Source: Punica granatum (Eukaryota; Streptophyta; Magnoliopsida; Myrtales; Lythraceae). Taken from it: DNA of 64,000 bases. The stretch lies in contig NC_045129.1 in assembly GCF_007655135.1 (NCBI RefSeq), positions 16,342,274 to 16,406,273 of the forward strand, read 5' to 3'. Both the position numbers and the translations under genes were made by a program. Shown here one piece after another: positions 14,575 to 25,520 of this stretch (position 1 is the first letter of the stretch; every line of letters begins with the position of its first letter). The notes below the pieces were generated by a model. That model had not been told where the DNA came from and ran no database searches. It was given only the letters and a program-made list of their open reading frames with translations.

Positions 14575-15130
14575 TAGGGGTGTAAATGGGTCCGATCCAT
14601 ATGCAACTAGCAATTTACTGATACGATATAAAAAAGCTAGAATGGACAGGCTTGTTTAGTTTGTAAATGTGATTTTAAAATCACAACTTTAACCTAATTC
14701 TACTAACAACAAAACAAAATAACTCATACAAAGTTAAAAAGTGGACCCCATTTATACCACTTTTTTCATAACAAAACAAAATAACTCATACAAAATCAAA
14801 GGGTGGACCCCATTTATACCACTCTTTTTCAAAATCAAAATTTAATTTTAAAATTCTACTTTGAAACCAAACGCAGCATTAGCATTTATAAGTGCAAGAT
14901 TCATAAGCTAATTAAAATCATTCGAAGTAAAACAAGAAAAAAATAATTAATTTTAGTTCTAGCTTATCACCTATATAAATGTGGTTTGCTAAATTACAAT
15001 TGGCATATTTGTAATTTTAGTAAGCTCGTTTAAGCGCTCGAGCCTATCTAGTCGAGTATAACTAAGTCCGTCTCGGATATTTATCAAGCCGAGTACAAGT
15101 AGCTCACGAGTAATCTCATTTACAATCCTA
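14575..15130. mobile_element. hAT-type MITE, 556 bp, interrupted by another MITE
   Basis: It starts TAGGGGTGTAAATGGG and ends with the inverse of TAGGATTGTAAATGAG. Flanking 8-mers AACATGAC (14,567-14,574) and AACGTGTC (15,131-15,138) match at 6 of 8 positions, consistent with an old 8 bp target duplication, the usual size for hAT elements. A smaller MITE sits inside at about 14,645-14,880. No transposase coding. Confidence 0.7.
14645..14880. mobile_element. Tourist-like MITE nested in an hAT MITE
   Basis: It has the ends GGCTTGTTTAGTTTG and AAACCAAACGCAGC seen in the copies at 3,811 and 46,258. A TGGACCCCATTTATACCACT segment occurs twice, about 70 bp apart. The exact target duplication is not readable here. 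Confidence 0.55.
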
Positions 15131-15752
15131 AACGTGTCGATAATAAATTGAAAGACATCGGTTCGTCTACATTGTCTAATGGGCTGAATTTAGCAATGTG
15201 AAAAGCCTGTTCTCGGCTTGGGCCTGTTGGGCCTGGCTGGCAGTTAGACACACAAATAAGCCGACATGGAATTGTGTAAAGCGCATCATCTTGTGGCCAG
15301 AATGTTAAGCCCTTAACTATATTTGGGATTAAGGTTATAATGCAGGAGGAAAAATGGTCTGTTCACCAACACATTAGCGCTTACACCTATAGTGAAATTT
15401 TCAGTGTCGCAGCGGACACGAAGTAATTTAAGAGTTCCCCCGGTTCAAGATTGGAGATATGCTGATGTCACGAATACAGGGTATATATATACTCTTGACT
15501 CGACATGATTGAGAATCAAAGAGAGAAGCTGTAACTAACATTAGCAATGAAATGGAAATGGGAATCAGCAATAAGATGCCTTCGAACAATTAAACACACG
15601 AGAAATCCTACCAATAAACAGTCTGCAAATGGGAACAAATCAATATAAATATTTGCTCGAAACAAAATCCTAACTAGCAGATGTGCTGGAATCAAACAGC
15701 AAAGAAGAATCACCTAAACAACGAAGCATGAACGCCTAAACGCATAAATGGT
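15131..15752. other. intergenic, 3' side of the ENODL gene
   Basis: No open frame with recognisable content. The part nearest 15,753 probably holds the 3' untranslated region of the ENODL gene, which is transcribed leftwards. Confidence 0.5.
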
Positions 15753-16738
15753 CTATGCCGGAACAACTACTGCAGCCACAAAAGCAATCACCATGGGACT
15801 AAACATTGTTGCTGTAGCAAAAGCTCCTGAGCTTGAGAGTGGAGACAATGCAGGGGAGATCGAGCCAGATTCAGGCGGGCTGGCAACTGAGGGTGGGGAA
15901 TGATGGATCGGGTGCTGCGACATAACCTCGACAAGCAATCTCTGGCCATTCCTGCAGTGGATGGGGTCCCCGCTCATGAAGTAGAAGGGCCCTGGCCTGT
16001 CTAGCATTATCGTGCTGTTGCCATTGTTCAAGGCTAGGATTGGGTTGCTCGTGTTGCAATGGTAGTAACTGAACTTGTCCACCACAAGCACTGAATCGTT
16101 CTTGTACTTGAATACTGCAGAAGGAATGCGACAATCAGCAGCCTAGACGAGTTACCTCATCATCAATCAAACATCGAAAATCCTTACTTCGATGCATTTT
16201 ATTGTTAGTAAATGAAGGTACTTTTTTGCGGCTATTTGAAAAAATGGATACTACCCAAATTAAGAGATTAGGTATGTTTGAGCCTTTTGCAAGTCAGTGA
16301 ACTAGCTAGCAACACCGTGGTAAAATGTCTAGTACTTCGAATTCAGACTGAAGCGCACATCATGATTCACAATGCCGCCTCAGTCGCAACTCCTTAAACT
16401 ACTTGACCAGTCGCCCGAGGAAGTTAATGTGTGGAATGAAGGACTCGCACAGATCGAAATCACAAGTAACTTTAACGAAACATGATTAAGACGGGGTCCA
16501 TGATAAAGGCACGAAAAGGAGCAGCTTATTAGAAGCGAAACTCACCTAGAGAATCTCCGATGTGGAACCTCTTCCTCATAGCCCAATCATTGTACATGGA
16601 AGTGTTATTCTGGGGCGGTTCACGCCACCCTTCTGTTCCGCCAACTTTGAACTCCTTCATCCCTTCGACCATGGCCAGATTATTCGTGGCCGCTAGGATG
16701 ACAAGACACCCAAAGAGCAAGACGCTGAGAGAAGCCAT
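15753..16738 (-). CDS. early nodulin-like (phytocyanin-fold) protein, two exons
   Basis: Exons are 16,738-16,546 and 16,114-15,753, joined at a GTGAGT donor and CTGCAG acceptor (phase 1), giving 184 residues. Residues 1-26 form a signal peptide ending near AMVEG. The plastocyanin-like domain follows (FKVGG at 30, YNDWA at 49, FHIGDSLVFKY at 58), with the family's CNTSNP and a late GDPIHCRNGQ segment whose two cysteines can form the usual disulfide. The first copper histidine is replaced (N in YNDWA) and no final Met or Gln ligand is evident, so copper binding is unlikely, as is usual for ENODL proteins. A Pro/Ser-rich tail and hydrophobic C-terminus (AFVAAVVVPA) predict a GPI anchor. Expected location is the plasma membrane or cell wall. 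The gene looks intact. Its partner is unknown. Confidence 0.93.
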
Positions 16739-16882
16739 CGTATCTGCCGGTGTTCCTAAAAATTTCGAACCAAACGAAATACAGACGCAAAAGGGAATTG
16801 GAATCTCTGAACTTCGAGATCAGGAGAGAAGATCAGAGCAATCTGGGGAGTTTATGGCAGAAGGAATGGATGGATGCGTTGT

Positions 16883-16898
16883 AAATAAATATATGTTG
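16883..16898 (-). promoter_or_regulatory. possible TATA box of the ENODL gene
   Basis: On the minus strand the sequence CATATATTTATTTA lies about 150 bases upstream of the ENODL start codon, a reasonable distance for a TATA box plus 5' leader. There is no other support. Confidence 0.35.
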
Positions 16899-17840
16899 GG
16901 AAGCAAAATGGGACGGTTGGTCCAAAGGACGTGTGACTGTAAAGGGGACGTGGCCGTTACCGGCGGTTACTTCCTAGTCAAAATTCGAAACATGGGGCCC
17001 AGTCAACGTTCTAATACATATGCTCCCTGAAGTGGAACTGCCTGCCTACTGAAGAGAAGAAATTATGGAATATAATCACGTGCTAATAAAATCGGAAAAG
17101 CAGGAGCCAGAAAATGTTTTCCTCCTAGTGGAAAATTATGGAGCTAGCACAGCACAAACATCATTGACGACAGTCGTCGTTTAATTTGAGGTATTATGAG
17201 GAGTACGGATGGACCCCGAATTTCGACTAAGGAATAGGGACGCACCCAGGATTTCGACTAGGGCTCCTTGACTTAGAGAGGACGGATAAGATAGTAAGTT
17301 TTCGAGTTTGAGAGGCGAATACGAGGAATTTCATCAAAAATTAAAAATAATAATATTGAATTTTTCTTAATGCTACAAATTTTTTTGGGGGAGAGCAGTT
17401 GTGCCCCCTCAGACCCCTCGATTGGTCTATCACTGATGAGGAAAATTATCAACTTGATATGTTCCAATTTTAGAGTAATTAACTACCGGATTCTGCGGCG
17501 CAGTGGATGATGATGATTTAAGAAAGTTATGGGACGATGATGATTAATAGGGTTGGGATTTCTTTTCTATCTGAACTTCTAAAATGAAGGTAGCTAAGTT
17601 GCAAATCGATTTGGTAATCAAGATAAGTTTTGTTTCTGTCAGCTTTTGGCCACGTGTCCTACTCAACTGAAAAAAATCATTAAATTGCGCTTACTGATCA
17701 AACAAATGAACAATAAGTTACCGGACCTGCTATTTTAATAGTTGGACCTGCTGGCTTTTGTATGACATCAATTACACTGATGATTGAAAAGATTGATGAA
17801 AGCTTATGAACTGAACAAAGGAGCAAACAAGCGGGTAAAG
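16899..17840. other. intergenic upstream of the ENODL gene
   Basis: No supported gene. One open frame over the ENODL first exon is its complementary shadow. A pair of similar short segments lies at 17,210-17,260 (CCCGAATTTCGACTA and CCCAGGATTTCGACTA). Confidence 0.5.
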
Positions 17841-17844
17841 GTGA

Positions 17845-18165
17845 TGCGGTGGATTAGGTGGACCCAATCCCAACGTATTGGATCAAGCTAAATACTAATG
17901 GAGCTTCCTAATGCAAATCTGGAGCAGGAGGAGCCGGGAGTTTTAAGGCGGTGATGACAGCGGATTCAGTGGATTTTTGGGTTAGCACAAGACATTGTTT
18001 TGCTGCTGCTGTCGTAGCCGAGCTATGGCAGGTCTTCACGGGGCTTGCTTGGACGCTGACTTGTCACAATGGAGATCAACTCTGACGTCGTTCGTAGTCT
18101 GGTCGTTCATCGGAATCCCTGTGCTCCCTACCTCTCAATGTTAGGTGAGCCCCCATCCATGAGGT
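17845..18165 (+). pseudogene. RVT_3-type RNase H fragment
   Basis: A broken plus-strand reading gives WIKLNTNGAS, then after a stop CKSGAGGAG, then HCFAAAVVAELW and CHNGDQL. This order matches the plant RNase H-like RVT_3 domain, common at the end of LINE elements and in related host genes. In-frame stops and frameshifts are present and no reverse transcriptase piece lies upstream. It abuts the chloroplast insertion at 18,178. Confidence 0.65.
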
Positions 18166-18177
18166 TACTCATACTTT

Positions 18178-18560
18178 CAGTGAGAGAAATAACTTGGACA
18201 AAACGAAACGAAGTGACTTAGACAAACCTTTTTTTGTCGGTGACCTCAAACCAATCAATCGAATATTGATTAATACACAATCAATTAAAGATTACTTGAA
18301 AACTGCTCTTTTGCTCAAAAACGAAGTGTTCCAAATGTTCCTAGAAATTCTTGCTCCCATTGGACCATTTGTATATATGCACTAGGATCCCAATTCACGG
18401 ATCTTTCAGTTCGAGAAATAAAAATAAGAGGATCGAACCATTTCTTCTTCTTACTCTTTTTTAACTTGGATAAATGTTGGTTAATCGTATGTTTCATTAT
18501 AGTTCTATGATTTAGAGTCCCATTTCCTATTTGATCCCTTGAATTCTGAAACTCTTCTGC
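18178..18560 (-). pseudogene. ycf2: chloroplast-derived ycf2 fragment (NUPT)
   Basis: On the minus strand 18,497-18,315 reads [27 protein letters not shown] and WDPSAY, characteristic of Ycf2. The next bases keep the chloroplast nucleotide sequence (TGGGAGCAAGAATTTC, GGAACATTTGGAACA) with frame damage: native Ycf2 has [17 protein letters not shown] where this copy shifts frame after Y. The left end is near 18,178, where the repeated LSK stretch of Ycf2 would begin; the right limit is approximate. It is an old nuclear insertion of plastid DNA, not functional. Confidence 0.88.
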
Positions 18561-18821
18561 ATATTGATTGACATGCAGAGCATTAAATATGCGTCAAGTT
18601 CTCATTTGTATCGGTCTGTGACTGGTCTTAAAGCGCTATTATCTGACGATATCATTGGGACTACCATACTCTGTCTCTGTATTTCTTAGTTTTCTTTTCA
18701 TAATTTTTCTTGGCATAAGCCGCGCTTTACCTATAAATAAGAAAAACAAAATTGATTGATTTCAATTATTTGTAAGGGCCGGTTTGAGTCTTCTGAATAT
18801 AAAAAATTCACCTTCAAAAAG

Positions 18822-18880
18822 TTTTACCCTTTAATGGACTGACCCAGCTAGACTGAATCAGTTGGGATCCAATTGGTTTA
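18822..18880 (+). repeat. short dispersed repeat, copy 2
   Basis: Partner of the segment at 6,045-6,100, in the same orientation with about a third of positions changed. It lies shortly upstream of a (TA)n tract and the primer-site motif at 18,937. Confidence 0.5.
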
Positions 18881-18936
18881 TGAATATTAGGGTTGGCACC
18901 GAATATATATATATATATATATACATATATATATAA

Positions 18937-18949
18937 TGGTATCAGAGCC
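18937..18949 (+). promoter_or_regulatory. tRNA-iMet primer-binding-site motif upstream of copy A
   Basis: TGGTATCAGAGCC is a perfect complement to the 3' end of plant initiator tRNA-Met, the primer used by many plant LTR elements and by caulimovirids. It follows a (TA)n tract (18,905-18,934). No LTR end is recognisable immediately before it. The same motif with one change occurs at 25,313 and, with a further change, at 25,521. Confidence 0.7.
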
Positions 18950-19810
18950 AAGTAGGTGGGGATAGGATGTCTATTCCATTTAGATCCTCAGATCCAGTAG
19001 AACTCGTAGGTCATATCATCTAGGACCGCCTTCATGGCTGGTAGAAACTCATGTAGTGTTGTTTCTATAGTGTATTCTTGCATATCCTAATACAATGAAC
19101 TGAAGCCGGTAAACACGATAGGAAGAGGACATAGATCATTATCTCTCTAAGCGTCTAGATCCAATATCACAATGAACTGATGCTAGCATAAGAAGTAATG
19201 CAATAGGCTCTAATGTCCATCCAGTCGCTCTAATGGACCCTACACATTCACCGTTCATAGGAACCCGGGGGGAAGTCCTAAGGTGTCCCCATTTTGTAAG
19301 TCCCGACGGGTAGGGCAGTGTTCAGGGGAAAAATTGGATGCGATGGCCCGGTAGTGTTATGAACACCGTCTAAGTAGATGGAGGTTATCGACTGGAGTAG
19401 AGTTATCCTAGTGCATTATCGTTCGTCTAGGGACAGCAGTTGGGATAGGGTTTGGATCTTTAGAAGAGAGATGAGTTTTTTGAATTTGTCTTCCTACTAT
19501 TATTGTTAAAACCAGGTACAGCAGTTGGGCAAGGTATGTGTTGAATCTCTGCAGGGAAACACTGTGTGAGGTGGGATTTCTGCCAATAAGGTATGTCTTA
19601 GTCCGATCTTGATCTTGAGAGAAGCTGGGTAGGAGTATCTGATTCGGTATAAGCATCTTCTTCAAACCACTAGGCTATTGGTTCTATAGATCTGTAGAGC
19701 TTTCGTCTAGGATAGGTATGGAATACCCTAAGGATAGGGAACTGATATGCAAAAGTATAGAAAGTCTTGATAAATGTTTGAGAGACTGGAAGGTTTATTG
19801 TTTTTGAAAT
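18950..19810 (+). other. leader-like sequence before copy A
   Basis: No long open frame. From 19,622 onward it is nearly identical to the leader of copy B (25,529 onward). Between 18,950 and 19,621 it is not found elsewhere in the window, except for the last 18 bases of that part, which belong to a 25 bp segment at 19,604-19,628 repeated at 30,912-30,936. It is either a fuller 5' leader of the element or the sequence into which the A/B array was inserted. Confidence 0.5.
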
Positions 19811-22768
19811 ATGGGTTTGTTCAAAGTGATTCCTCCATACGCATGCGTAGGTTCTCATCATAAAATCGATAAAAATTCTGTCTATAAAAGAGGATCTTTT
19901 ATTGATAGAATTAACCAAAAAAAATCTGAATTAAATTCCCAGTTATCACTATCTGTGTCGGTTGTCCCTAGGGTAGACACAGTAGTCGAGGAATTTAAGA
20001 TAGATTACGATAAACTTAGGAGTGACTTCCTAGCACCCCATAATGACCATAAGAGGAGATGGCTCCATGAGTCATTCTCTGAAGAATATACCAAGTCTCA
20101 TATCAGGGCTAGTTGGACGGCATTCATGCTAAAAAACTCCACAAACATCCTGTTTTGGGATTGGTTTAAAAATCATTTCGCACCTGAAAGAATGGTATGT
20201 GTAACTCAGAAAACCATAAAGTGGAATCTGCCAAACACAGATCCGGTTGAGTCAACACATCCACCCTTAGGTACCATCATAATTCCCCATCAAAATGAGG
20301 AGATCAAAGCTTCTCCTTTCAAAAAGAAAGTGGACGATTCACTGGCCCCCAAAGATATTAAAAACATCTTTGAACAAAATAATTTCACAAACCAGTGTCT
20401 CCACACCATAGGTTCCCAGTTGGATAGGATAGAACAAGAAGTCACCAAGCCTGTATTCAACCAGGTAGGGACCTCTAGTCGTCCAAGCCAATCAAGACCT
20501 TCACCCATAGAGCCTCTCAGAAAACCTCCCTTTAAACCTCATGAGATTCCTATCTCTAGGAAACAAGAGTTTAATCAGGAGATAGAGAGAAGAATAAAAA
20601 ACATGAATCTCCAGAAAGAATCCACCTCCATGAGCCTGCCAAAAATGATTATCCCAGACACTCCCTTGTCAGGAATAGAGCCTGGAACCCCATTGAAAGC
20701 AGCCAAACATAGGACACAAGAGTCTGAGGGCTCGAATGTCAACGCCATCGATAAAATTGGAGATTTAAATGCATTAGTGTGGAAGGAACCCCAAAAACCC
20801 TACTACACTACCATAAGTGCACCAGACCTAGTTTTGGAAGAAAAACCCAATATTATCCAGAATAGGTATAGTGCCAATGCCATATATGAATGGAACATAG
20901 ATGGGCAATCTGAGTACAACATACTCAGCGTCTTGCAGCAAATGACGATGGTGTCAAATGCTTACAAGACCCAGACCCGATTGTCGGACCCAGCCATAGC
21001 ACACATGCTTATAGCAGGGTTCACTGGCCAATTGAAGGGATGGTGGGATAACTACCTTTCTCCCTTCCAACATAATGAAATCCTGACCAGCGTCAAGACA
21101 GATGAATCTGGTGAGATCATCTGGGATGCTAACAACGAAGACATCCCTGACGCCGTAGCAACTCTAGTCTTTGCCATCTCCCAACATTTCGTAGGAGACC
21201 CCTCTCACCTCAAAGACAAAAACCTAGATTTGCTGTCAAACCTAAAATGCAAAAGACTGTCTGACTTCAGACAGTACAAAGATACCTTCCTCACTAGGGT
21301 CATGTCTAGGGAGGATTGTAACCAGCCGTTTTGGAAAGAAAAATTCTTAGTGGGTCTGCCAACCCTGTTAGGAGAACAAGTCCGAAATGAAATCAAATCC
21401 ATAAATCATGGCCAGATACCTTACAAAGAACTGAGTTATGGAGAGCTCATCAACTTCATCCATAAGGAAGGTATCCGAATGTGTACTCAGCACAGACTCC
21501 AAAAACAATTGAAAAAAGAAAAGGCTCAGACCAGGAAAGAGCTTGGCAGCTTTTGCCAGCAATTCGATCCCTCTTTTCAGGTCGACAAAAAGGTCGAAAA
21601 AACCTGCAGTGGGGACTGCAGCAGAAAACCTAAGCCCAAACATTTCCATAAGAAGCCTAGGATTCCTCCAAAACCACATGTCACTGATAAGGATAAGGGA
21701 AAATCCAACTCCCCCTTTAAGTGTTTCAAGTGCGGAAAAACTGGCCATACCCAGAAGTATTGTTACCTCAACAAAAAGATTCATCAACTGGAAATTGATG
21801 ATGACATAAAAGTCCAGGTCTGCAATCTGTTAATAGAGTCCTCTGACTCTGATATAGACTTCTCAACTGCCAGCTAGGAGAGTCTGCAGATGGATGAATT
21901 AGACTGGTCATCTGATGAACAATCGTCCAAAAAATCCATAAATGTCTTAACCAGAGACCAGGAATTCCTGCTTGGGATAGCGGATGAAATCCAGAACCCT
22001 CTGTTGAGAACACAATATCTTGAGAAGTTGAAACAGGGCACTCTCGAAGGCGAGATCAAAACCCCTAATTACAACCTCTCTGAAATCCTTAAAAGGCATG
22101 ACCAAAAGCGAGCTCATAAAACCTCGTTTGATGCCCAAAAGGAAATCGATAATCTCAGGAGTGAGATTGTTTGTCTCAAATTTGAGCAACAACAGCACTC
22201 CACGATAATTGGGCGTTTGGAAGAGCTCTTTACTGAGGCAGCAAAACCCTCAGTAAGCTCTGAACACGTCCTCATGAAACAGGATAAAAACCCAGAGGAG
22301 ACTCTGGCCCTGGACCAAACAAAAGATGACCAGCATAAAAACCTAACCATGATAGGGGAACTTTCTCCTAATAGATGGTTGATCAAAATCACGCTCGTCA
22401 TAAGCCATAATCTGTTTGTTGATGCAACTGCTCTGTTTGACACAGGTGCAGATGAAAACTGCATTAATGAACAACTCGTCCCTGCCAGATTCTATGAAAG
22501 AACAACTGAATCACTTTCTTCGGTCAGTGATACTAAGCTCGACATTCAGTATAAGTTGAGTAAAGTAGAAGTTGAACAGAATAGAGTCCGGTACAAAACA
22601 TCATTTCTCCTGGTAAAGAACCTTAGTCATAAGGTCATACTAGGAACCCCATTCATCCAGCTTTTAAAACCGTTTCTTGTCACCGCATCTGGCATTGAGA
22701 CGCACAAGTTTGGAAACAAAATAAAATTCCATTTCATCTCTGATAAATGTGTTTACAAAATAGACTGA
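19811..22768 (+). pseudogene. copy A ORF1: Gag/coat-like zinc-knuckle protease polyprotein, interrupted
   Basis: The homologue of copy B ORF1, cut by one in-frame TAG at 21,875-21,877 where copy B has GAG; the same frame continues to 22,768. Residues 1-688 include the Gag-like core (GWWDNYL) and the CCHC knuckle CFKCGKTGHTQKYC from residue 638. The protease (LFDTGADENCINEQ) lies downstream of the stop, so without readthrough the protein would be Gag-like only. A small indel before the knuckle (KTCSGDC against KTITYRGDC in copy B) keeps frame. The single stop could be decay or, less likely, regulated readthrough; copy B argues for decay. Confidence 0.85.
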
Positions 22769-22785
22769 TATATCTTATGCAGGAA

Positions 22786-23136
22786 ATGGCCGTGGAATCT
22801 ACTCAAGAGTGGTTACACAATTGGCTGTTTGAACTGTTGCAAGACGACAGTCTTGAGAAAATACAAAATGATATACGAGACGGGGAAACAGACTCTATGG
22901 ATTGTATTTATACGTCATATATCCATAATATCTGTGCCCTCATCGATCATCCTGTATCCTCTGTGTTGTGCGCATATTTCGACAGGCATTGCAAGAGAGT
23001 TCCTCCTTGCGATAAAAAACCCTGTTTTATGCATATAAATTCCACTTTAAGAACCCGGGAGGATTATGGGCTAGTCATTGGCCATTATCTCTACCAGGAA
23101 CCAATGGTGGTCGATTTAAACATAAATTTGCGATAA
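22786..23136 (+). CDS. copy A ORF2, small conserved protein of unknown function
   Basis: Open for 116 codons from ATG 22,786. An earlier in-frame ATG at 22,747 overlaps the end of ORF1 and would add 13 residues. The start MAVEST, the KIQNDI segment and the CALIDHP segment match copy B ORF2. I recognise no family. It is acidic in the middle and has several cysteines (HCKRVPPCDKKPC). Copies A and B differ at many residues yet both stay open, which hints at coding constraint. Confidence 0.6.
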   Translation: MAVESTQEWLHNWLFELLQDDSLEKIQNDIRDGETDSMDCIYTSYIHNICALIDHPVSSVLCAYFDRHCKRVPPCDKKPCFMHINSTLRTREDYGLVIGHYLYQEPMVVDLNINLR

Positions 23137-23146
23137 CCATTGTTTC

Positions 23147-24624
23147 ATGTCTGTATACAGGAACATGGATTTCCCCTGGTTTGACCAGGTAGACAAAAGC
23201 TCCTCCTCCAGGAACAAAACACATAAACATCAGGATCTGCCTCCAAAAAAGCGATTCTGCATAAAGTCCGCCTCACGGCTTGGCGGCCTGACTCCAGGCA
23301 ACAACTCATCTTGGATGATTTATGGTCTTCCATAAAGAATCCTCAAAAGGGTGAGGAATCCATAAATGCATTGGTTCTCCACATGGAGGAACAAAGCAAC
23401 CGCAAAGCGTCCACGCAGCAGGAACTTTGCCTGAAAATCGATTCGCTGCAACAAGAGCTATCCCTCCAAAAAGCTCAGACTCATACTTTCCTCCAGAGCA
23501 GGTTAGTTGAGTTCGATAATTTCACAAAGCACTTTGCAGAAATGCAGAGAGAAAATCATGCTCTGAAGAAAGAATTAAAAAAGAGTGAAAAAAGGAGAGG
23601 TATTCTAGAAAAAGAAAATGAAGGCTTCAAAAAAGAAATCGAAAGCCTATGTGCGGAAAGAATAAAAGTCTTAGAGTTTTCTGAGTCCTGCCTCAGAGAA
23701 AAAGACGCTCTTGATAATGAAAATAAAAAATTAAAGCAGGATTTGGAGTCCTCATCAACTCCATCGATAAATCAGTCTATAGTTCCCATCATCGGAAATA
23801 TGACTGAAAAAATGTTTTCTAAAAAACCCATTGAGGTAACTCTCAGTGGCATTTTCCCTCGAGCAGGAGAAATCTTGTTCCTTTCAAAATTTCCAGAAGA
23901 TATTGTCTTAAAAATTTCTGAGATAAGTCTTCAGGATTTTACTACAACCATGATTTCCTTTTTCAAAAGACTCCTTCAGTTCTGTGCTTGCTCACAAAAA
24001 GGAATTGACGGATGGTTTTGGAATTGGGAAAGAAAAAACCATTTTCAAAATGATTTTCCACAACCCTGCGACCAACACAGTGAGGATGATGCTTTTGAAA
24101 GAGCTGACATCTTACTCATGGACGGTTGCAGGCATATCCTGGAATTTTCCATCCCCAGGATAAGTTTTTATGTTTTCCCTTTTAAAGATAAATGGTTTAA
24201 CCACCATTTTGAATTTTGGGATCTTCTGAAATACGGAGTTCTCAAATCCATAATTTTAAGACCAGAGGATGAACATCGGCCAGAGTATCAATCCCTTTTT
24301 GGGAACAATGCTTGGGATCTCATCAAGAAGTCCTTACGTCGATCGTTCAGCCTCTTCATCAGCATTGAATCCTCTCCCCCATTGTGGATTTCCCCCATAA
24401 AAGTTCAACCTGCTATCCATTACTTCTTTATTTCTCCGGTAAACGAATGGCACTGGCGTAAATACCCAGAGCATATTCTCCAGTTCTCAGGTACGTCCCA
24501 AAGGGTTTTCCTTCATATCTCCCTCATAGACATGCCGATCCGACCAAGGTTCAGCACTCGTCATGATTCAGTCCTTGACAAGTTCGAGGAGGAGTATCTG
24601 ATGGATTCCCAAAGATACTATTGA
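23147..24624 (+). pseudogene. copy A ORF3, frameshifted
   Basis: It starts at 23,147, eleven bases after the ORF2 stop, but a one-base deletion near 23,269 (GTCCGCC against GTCCAGCC in copy B) ends the frame at 23,335. The rest of the protein stays open from about 23,311 to 24,624, with the coiled coil and C-terminal domain. At 24,438/24,439 it lacks exactly 96 bases present in copy B (30,335-30,430), without frame change. See copy B for domains. Confidence 0.8.
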
Positions 24625-24666
24625 CTAGCCTCAACAACCGAGAGCGTCCGCCCACTGCAGCAGCAC

Positions 24667-24852
24667 GTGGATCATTACCGGACAAAATCCCTTTCGGCTC
24701 AAAAGGTTAGGCCCCGACATAATCAGCGCAATCTCCGGAAGCGTCCCACCACTACTCACAGTGGTACCATAATGGACAAAAAACCTTTCGGCGAGCGTGC
24801 CCGACATAAAGCAGCCTCCTGTCACTATTTGCGACAAAAAAGGTCACTGTAA
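24667..24852 (+). other. short open frame after copy A ORF3, 61 codons
   Basis: An open frame starting MDHYRTK is also open in copy B (30,659-30,844) with two residue changes. The region is well conserved at DNA level anyway, so this is weak evidence of coding. The product would be basic (RPRHNQRNLRKR). It may instead be promoter sequence with a small hairpin at CCACTACTCACAGTGG. Confidence 0.25.
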
Positions 24853-24941
24853 CTACAGTTCTTTCCCACTGGAGTCAACAGTAACCCCGCATGTGAGTGC
24901 ACAGTGTAAAGCTGCACAGCGACAAGGCATCCACCACTGCC

Positions 24942-24949
24942 TATAAGAG
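24942..24949 (+). promoter_or_regulatory. TATA box between copies A and B
   Basis: TATAAGAG lies in CTGCCTATAAGAGGACTC, followed after about 30 bases by a CT-rich stretch with ACTCACTTCC, a plausible start. It would drive transcription into copy B. Copy B's own 3' side is cut at about 30,914, before the equivalent position. Confidence 0.55.
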
Positions 24950-25203
24950 GACTCTCCTTCCAGCATCGAGGGGGGGACTCACTTCCGCAACACATAATCC
25001 TTTTCTCCCTTTCTCTTCTTCTTCTGATATGTAAACATCCGGCTCCCATAACCCGGATTCTCCAACCCCCATTCTGTGTGTAAGTTCCAGTGTAAGCATG
25101 GATTGAGTTCATCTAGACTCTTTCCTTTTCTTTTTAATGTGTTTTATTTTTGTTTTCTTGAACCCCATGTACTCCCTTCGGCCCATCATGGACTAAGCGT
25201 TTG

Positions 25204-25209
25204 AATAAA
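25204..25209 (+). terminator. poly(A) signal between copies A and B
   Basis: AATAAA lies about 260 bases after the TATA box. A full-length RNA must pass it once near its 5' end and use it at its 3' end, as in caulimovirids and in LTR R regions. Only one exists in this array. Confidence 0.5.
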
Positions 25210-25312
25210 TCTTCCATGTTGATCTTATATTTATCTTGACAGTCTATGCATATCAGACCCTTGTTCTTTCTGTATTCCATGGTTGTCCCCTACGATAGAT
25301 CTTGGGTGTAAA

Positions 25313-25325
25313 TGGTATCAAAGCC
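25313..25325 (+). promoter_or_regulatory. primer-binding-site-like motif 1 before copy B
   Basis: TGGTATCAAAGCC matches the tRNA-iMet complement at 12 of 13 positions. It lies about 100 bases after the poly(A) signal, a normal place for a primer site. Confidence 0.5.
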
Positions 25326-25520
25326 TATAAAGAGCCCCGATCCTCTCACTCATGACTCAATCACGAAGTGAGGCTCTCCGCAGGGGACGTCCTAGCGGGA
25401 TGGCAAATTGATAGGTACCATCGCGATGTGATGCCCCTCTGGCTTAAAAGGGGCTATGGGTTTGAGGTCGCTCCCTGACGCTCGGTAGTGACTACGTAAA
25501 TCCGAGTATTGGGCAATAAG

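Noticed and set aside
16560..17030. Plus-strand 156-codon frame as a gene
   Set aside because: It covers the complement of the ENODL first exon and upstream DNA; no motif.
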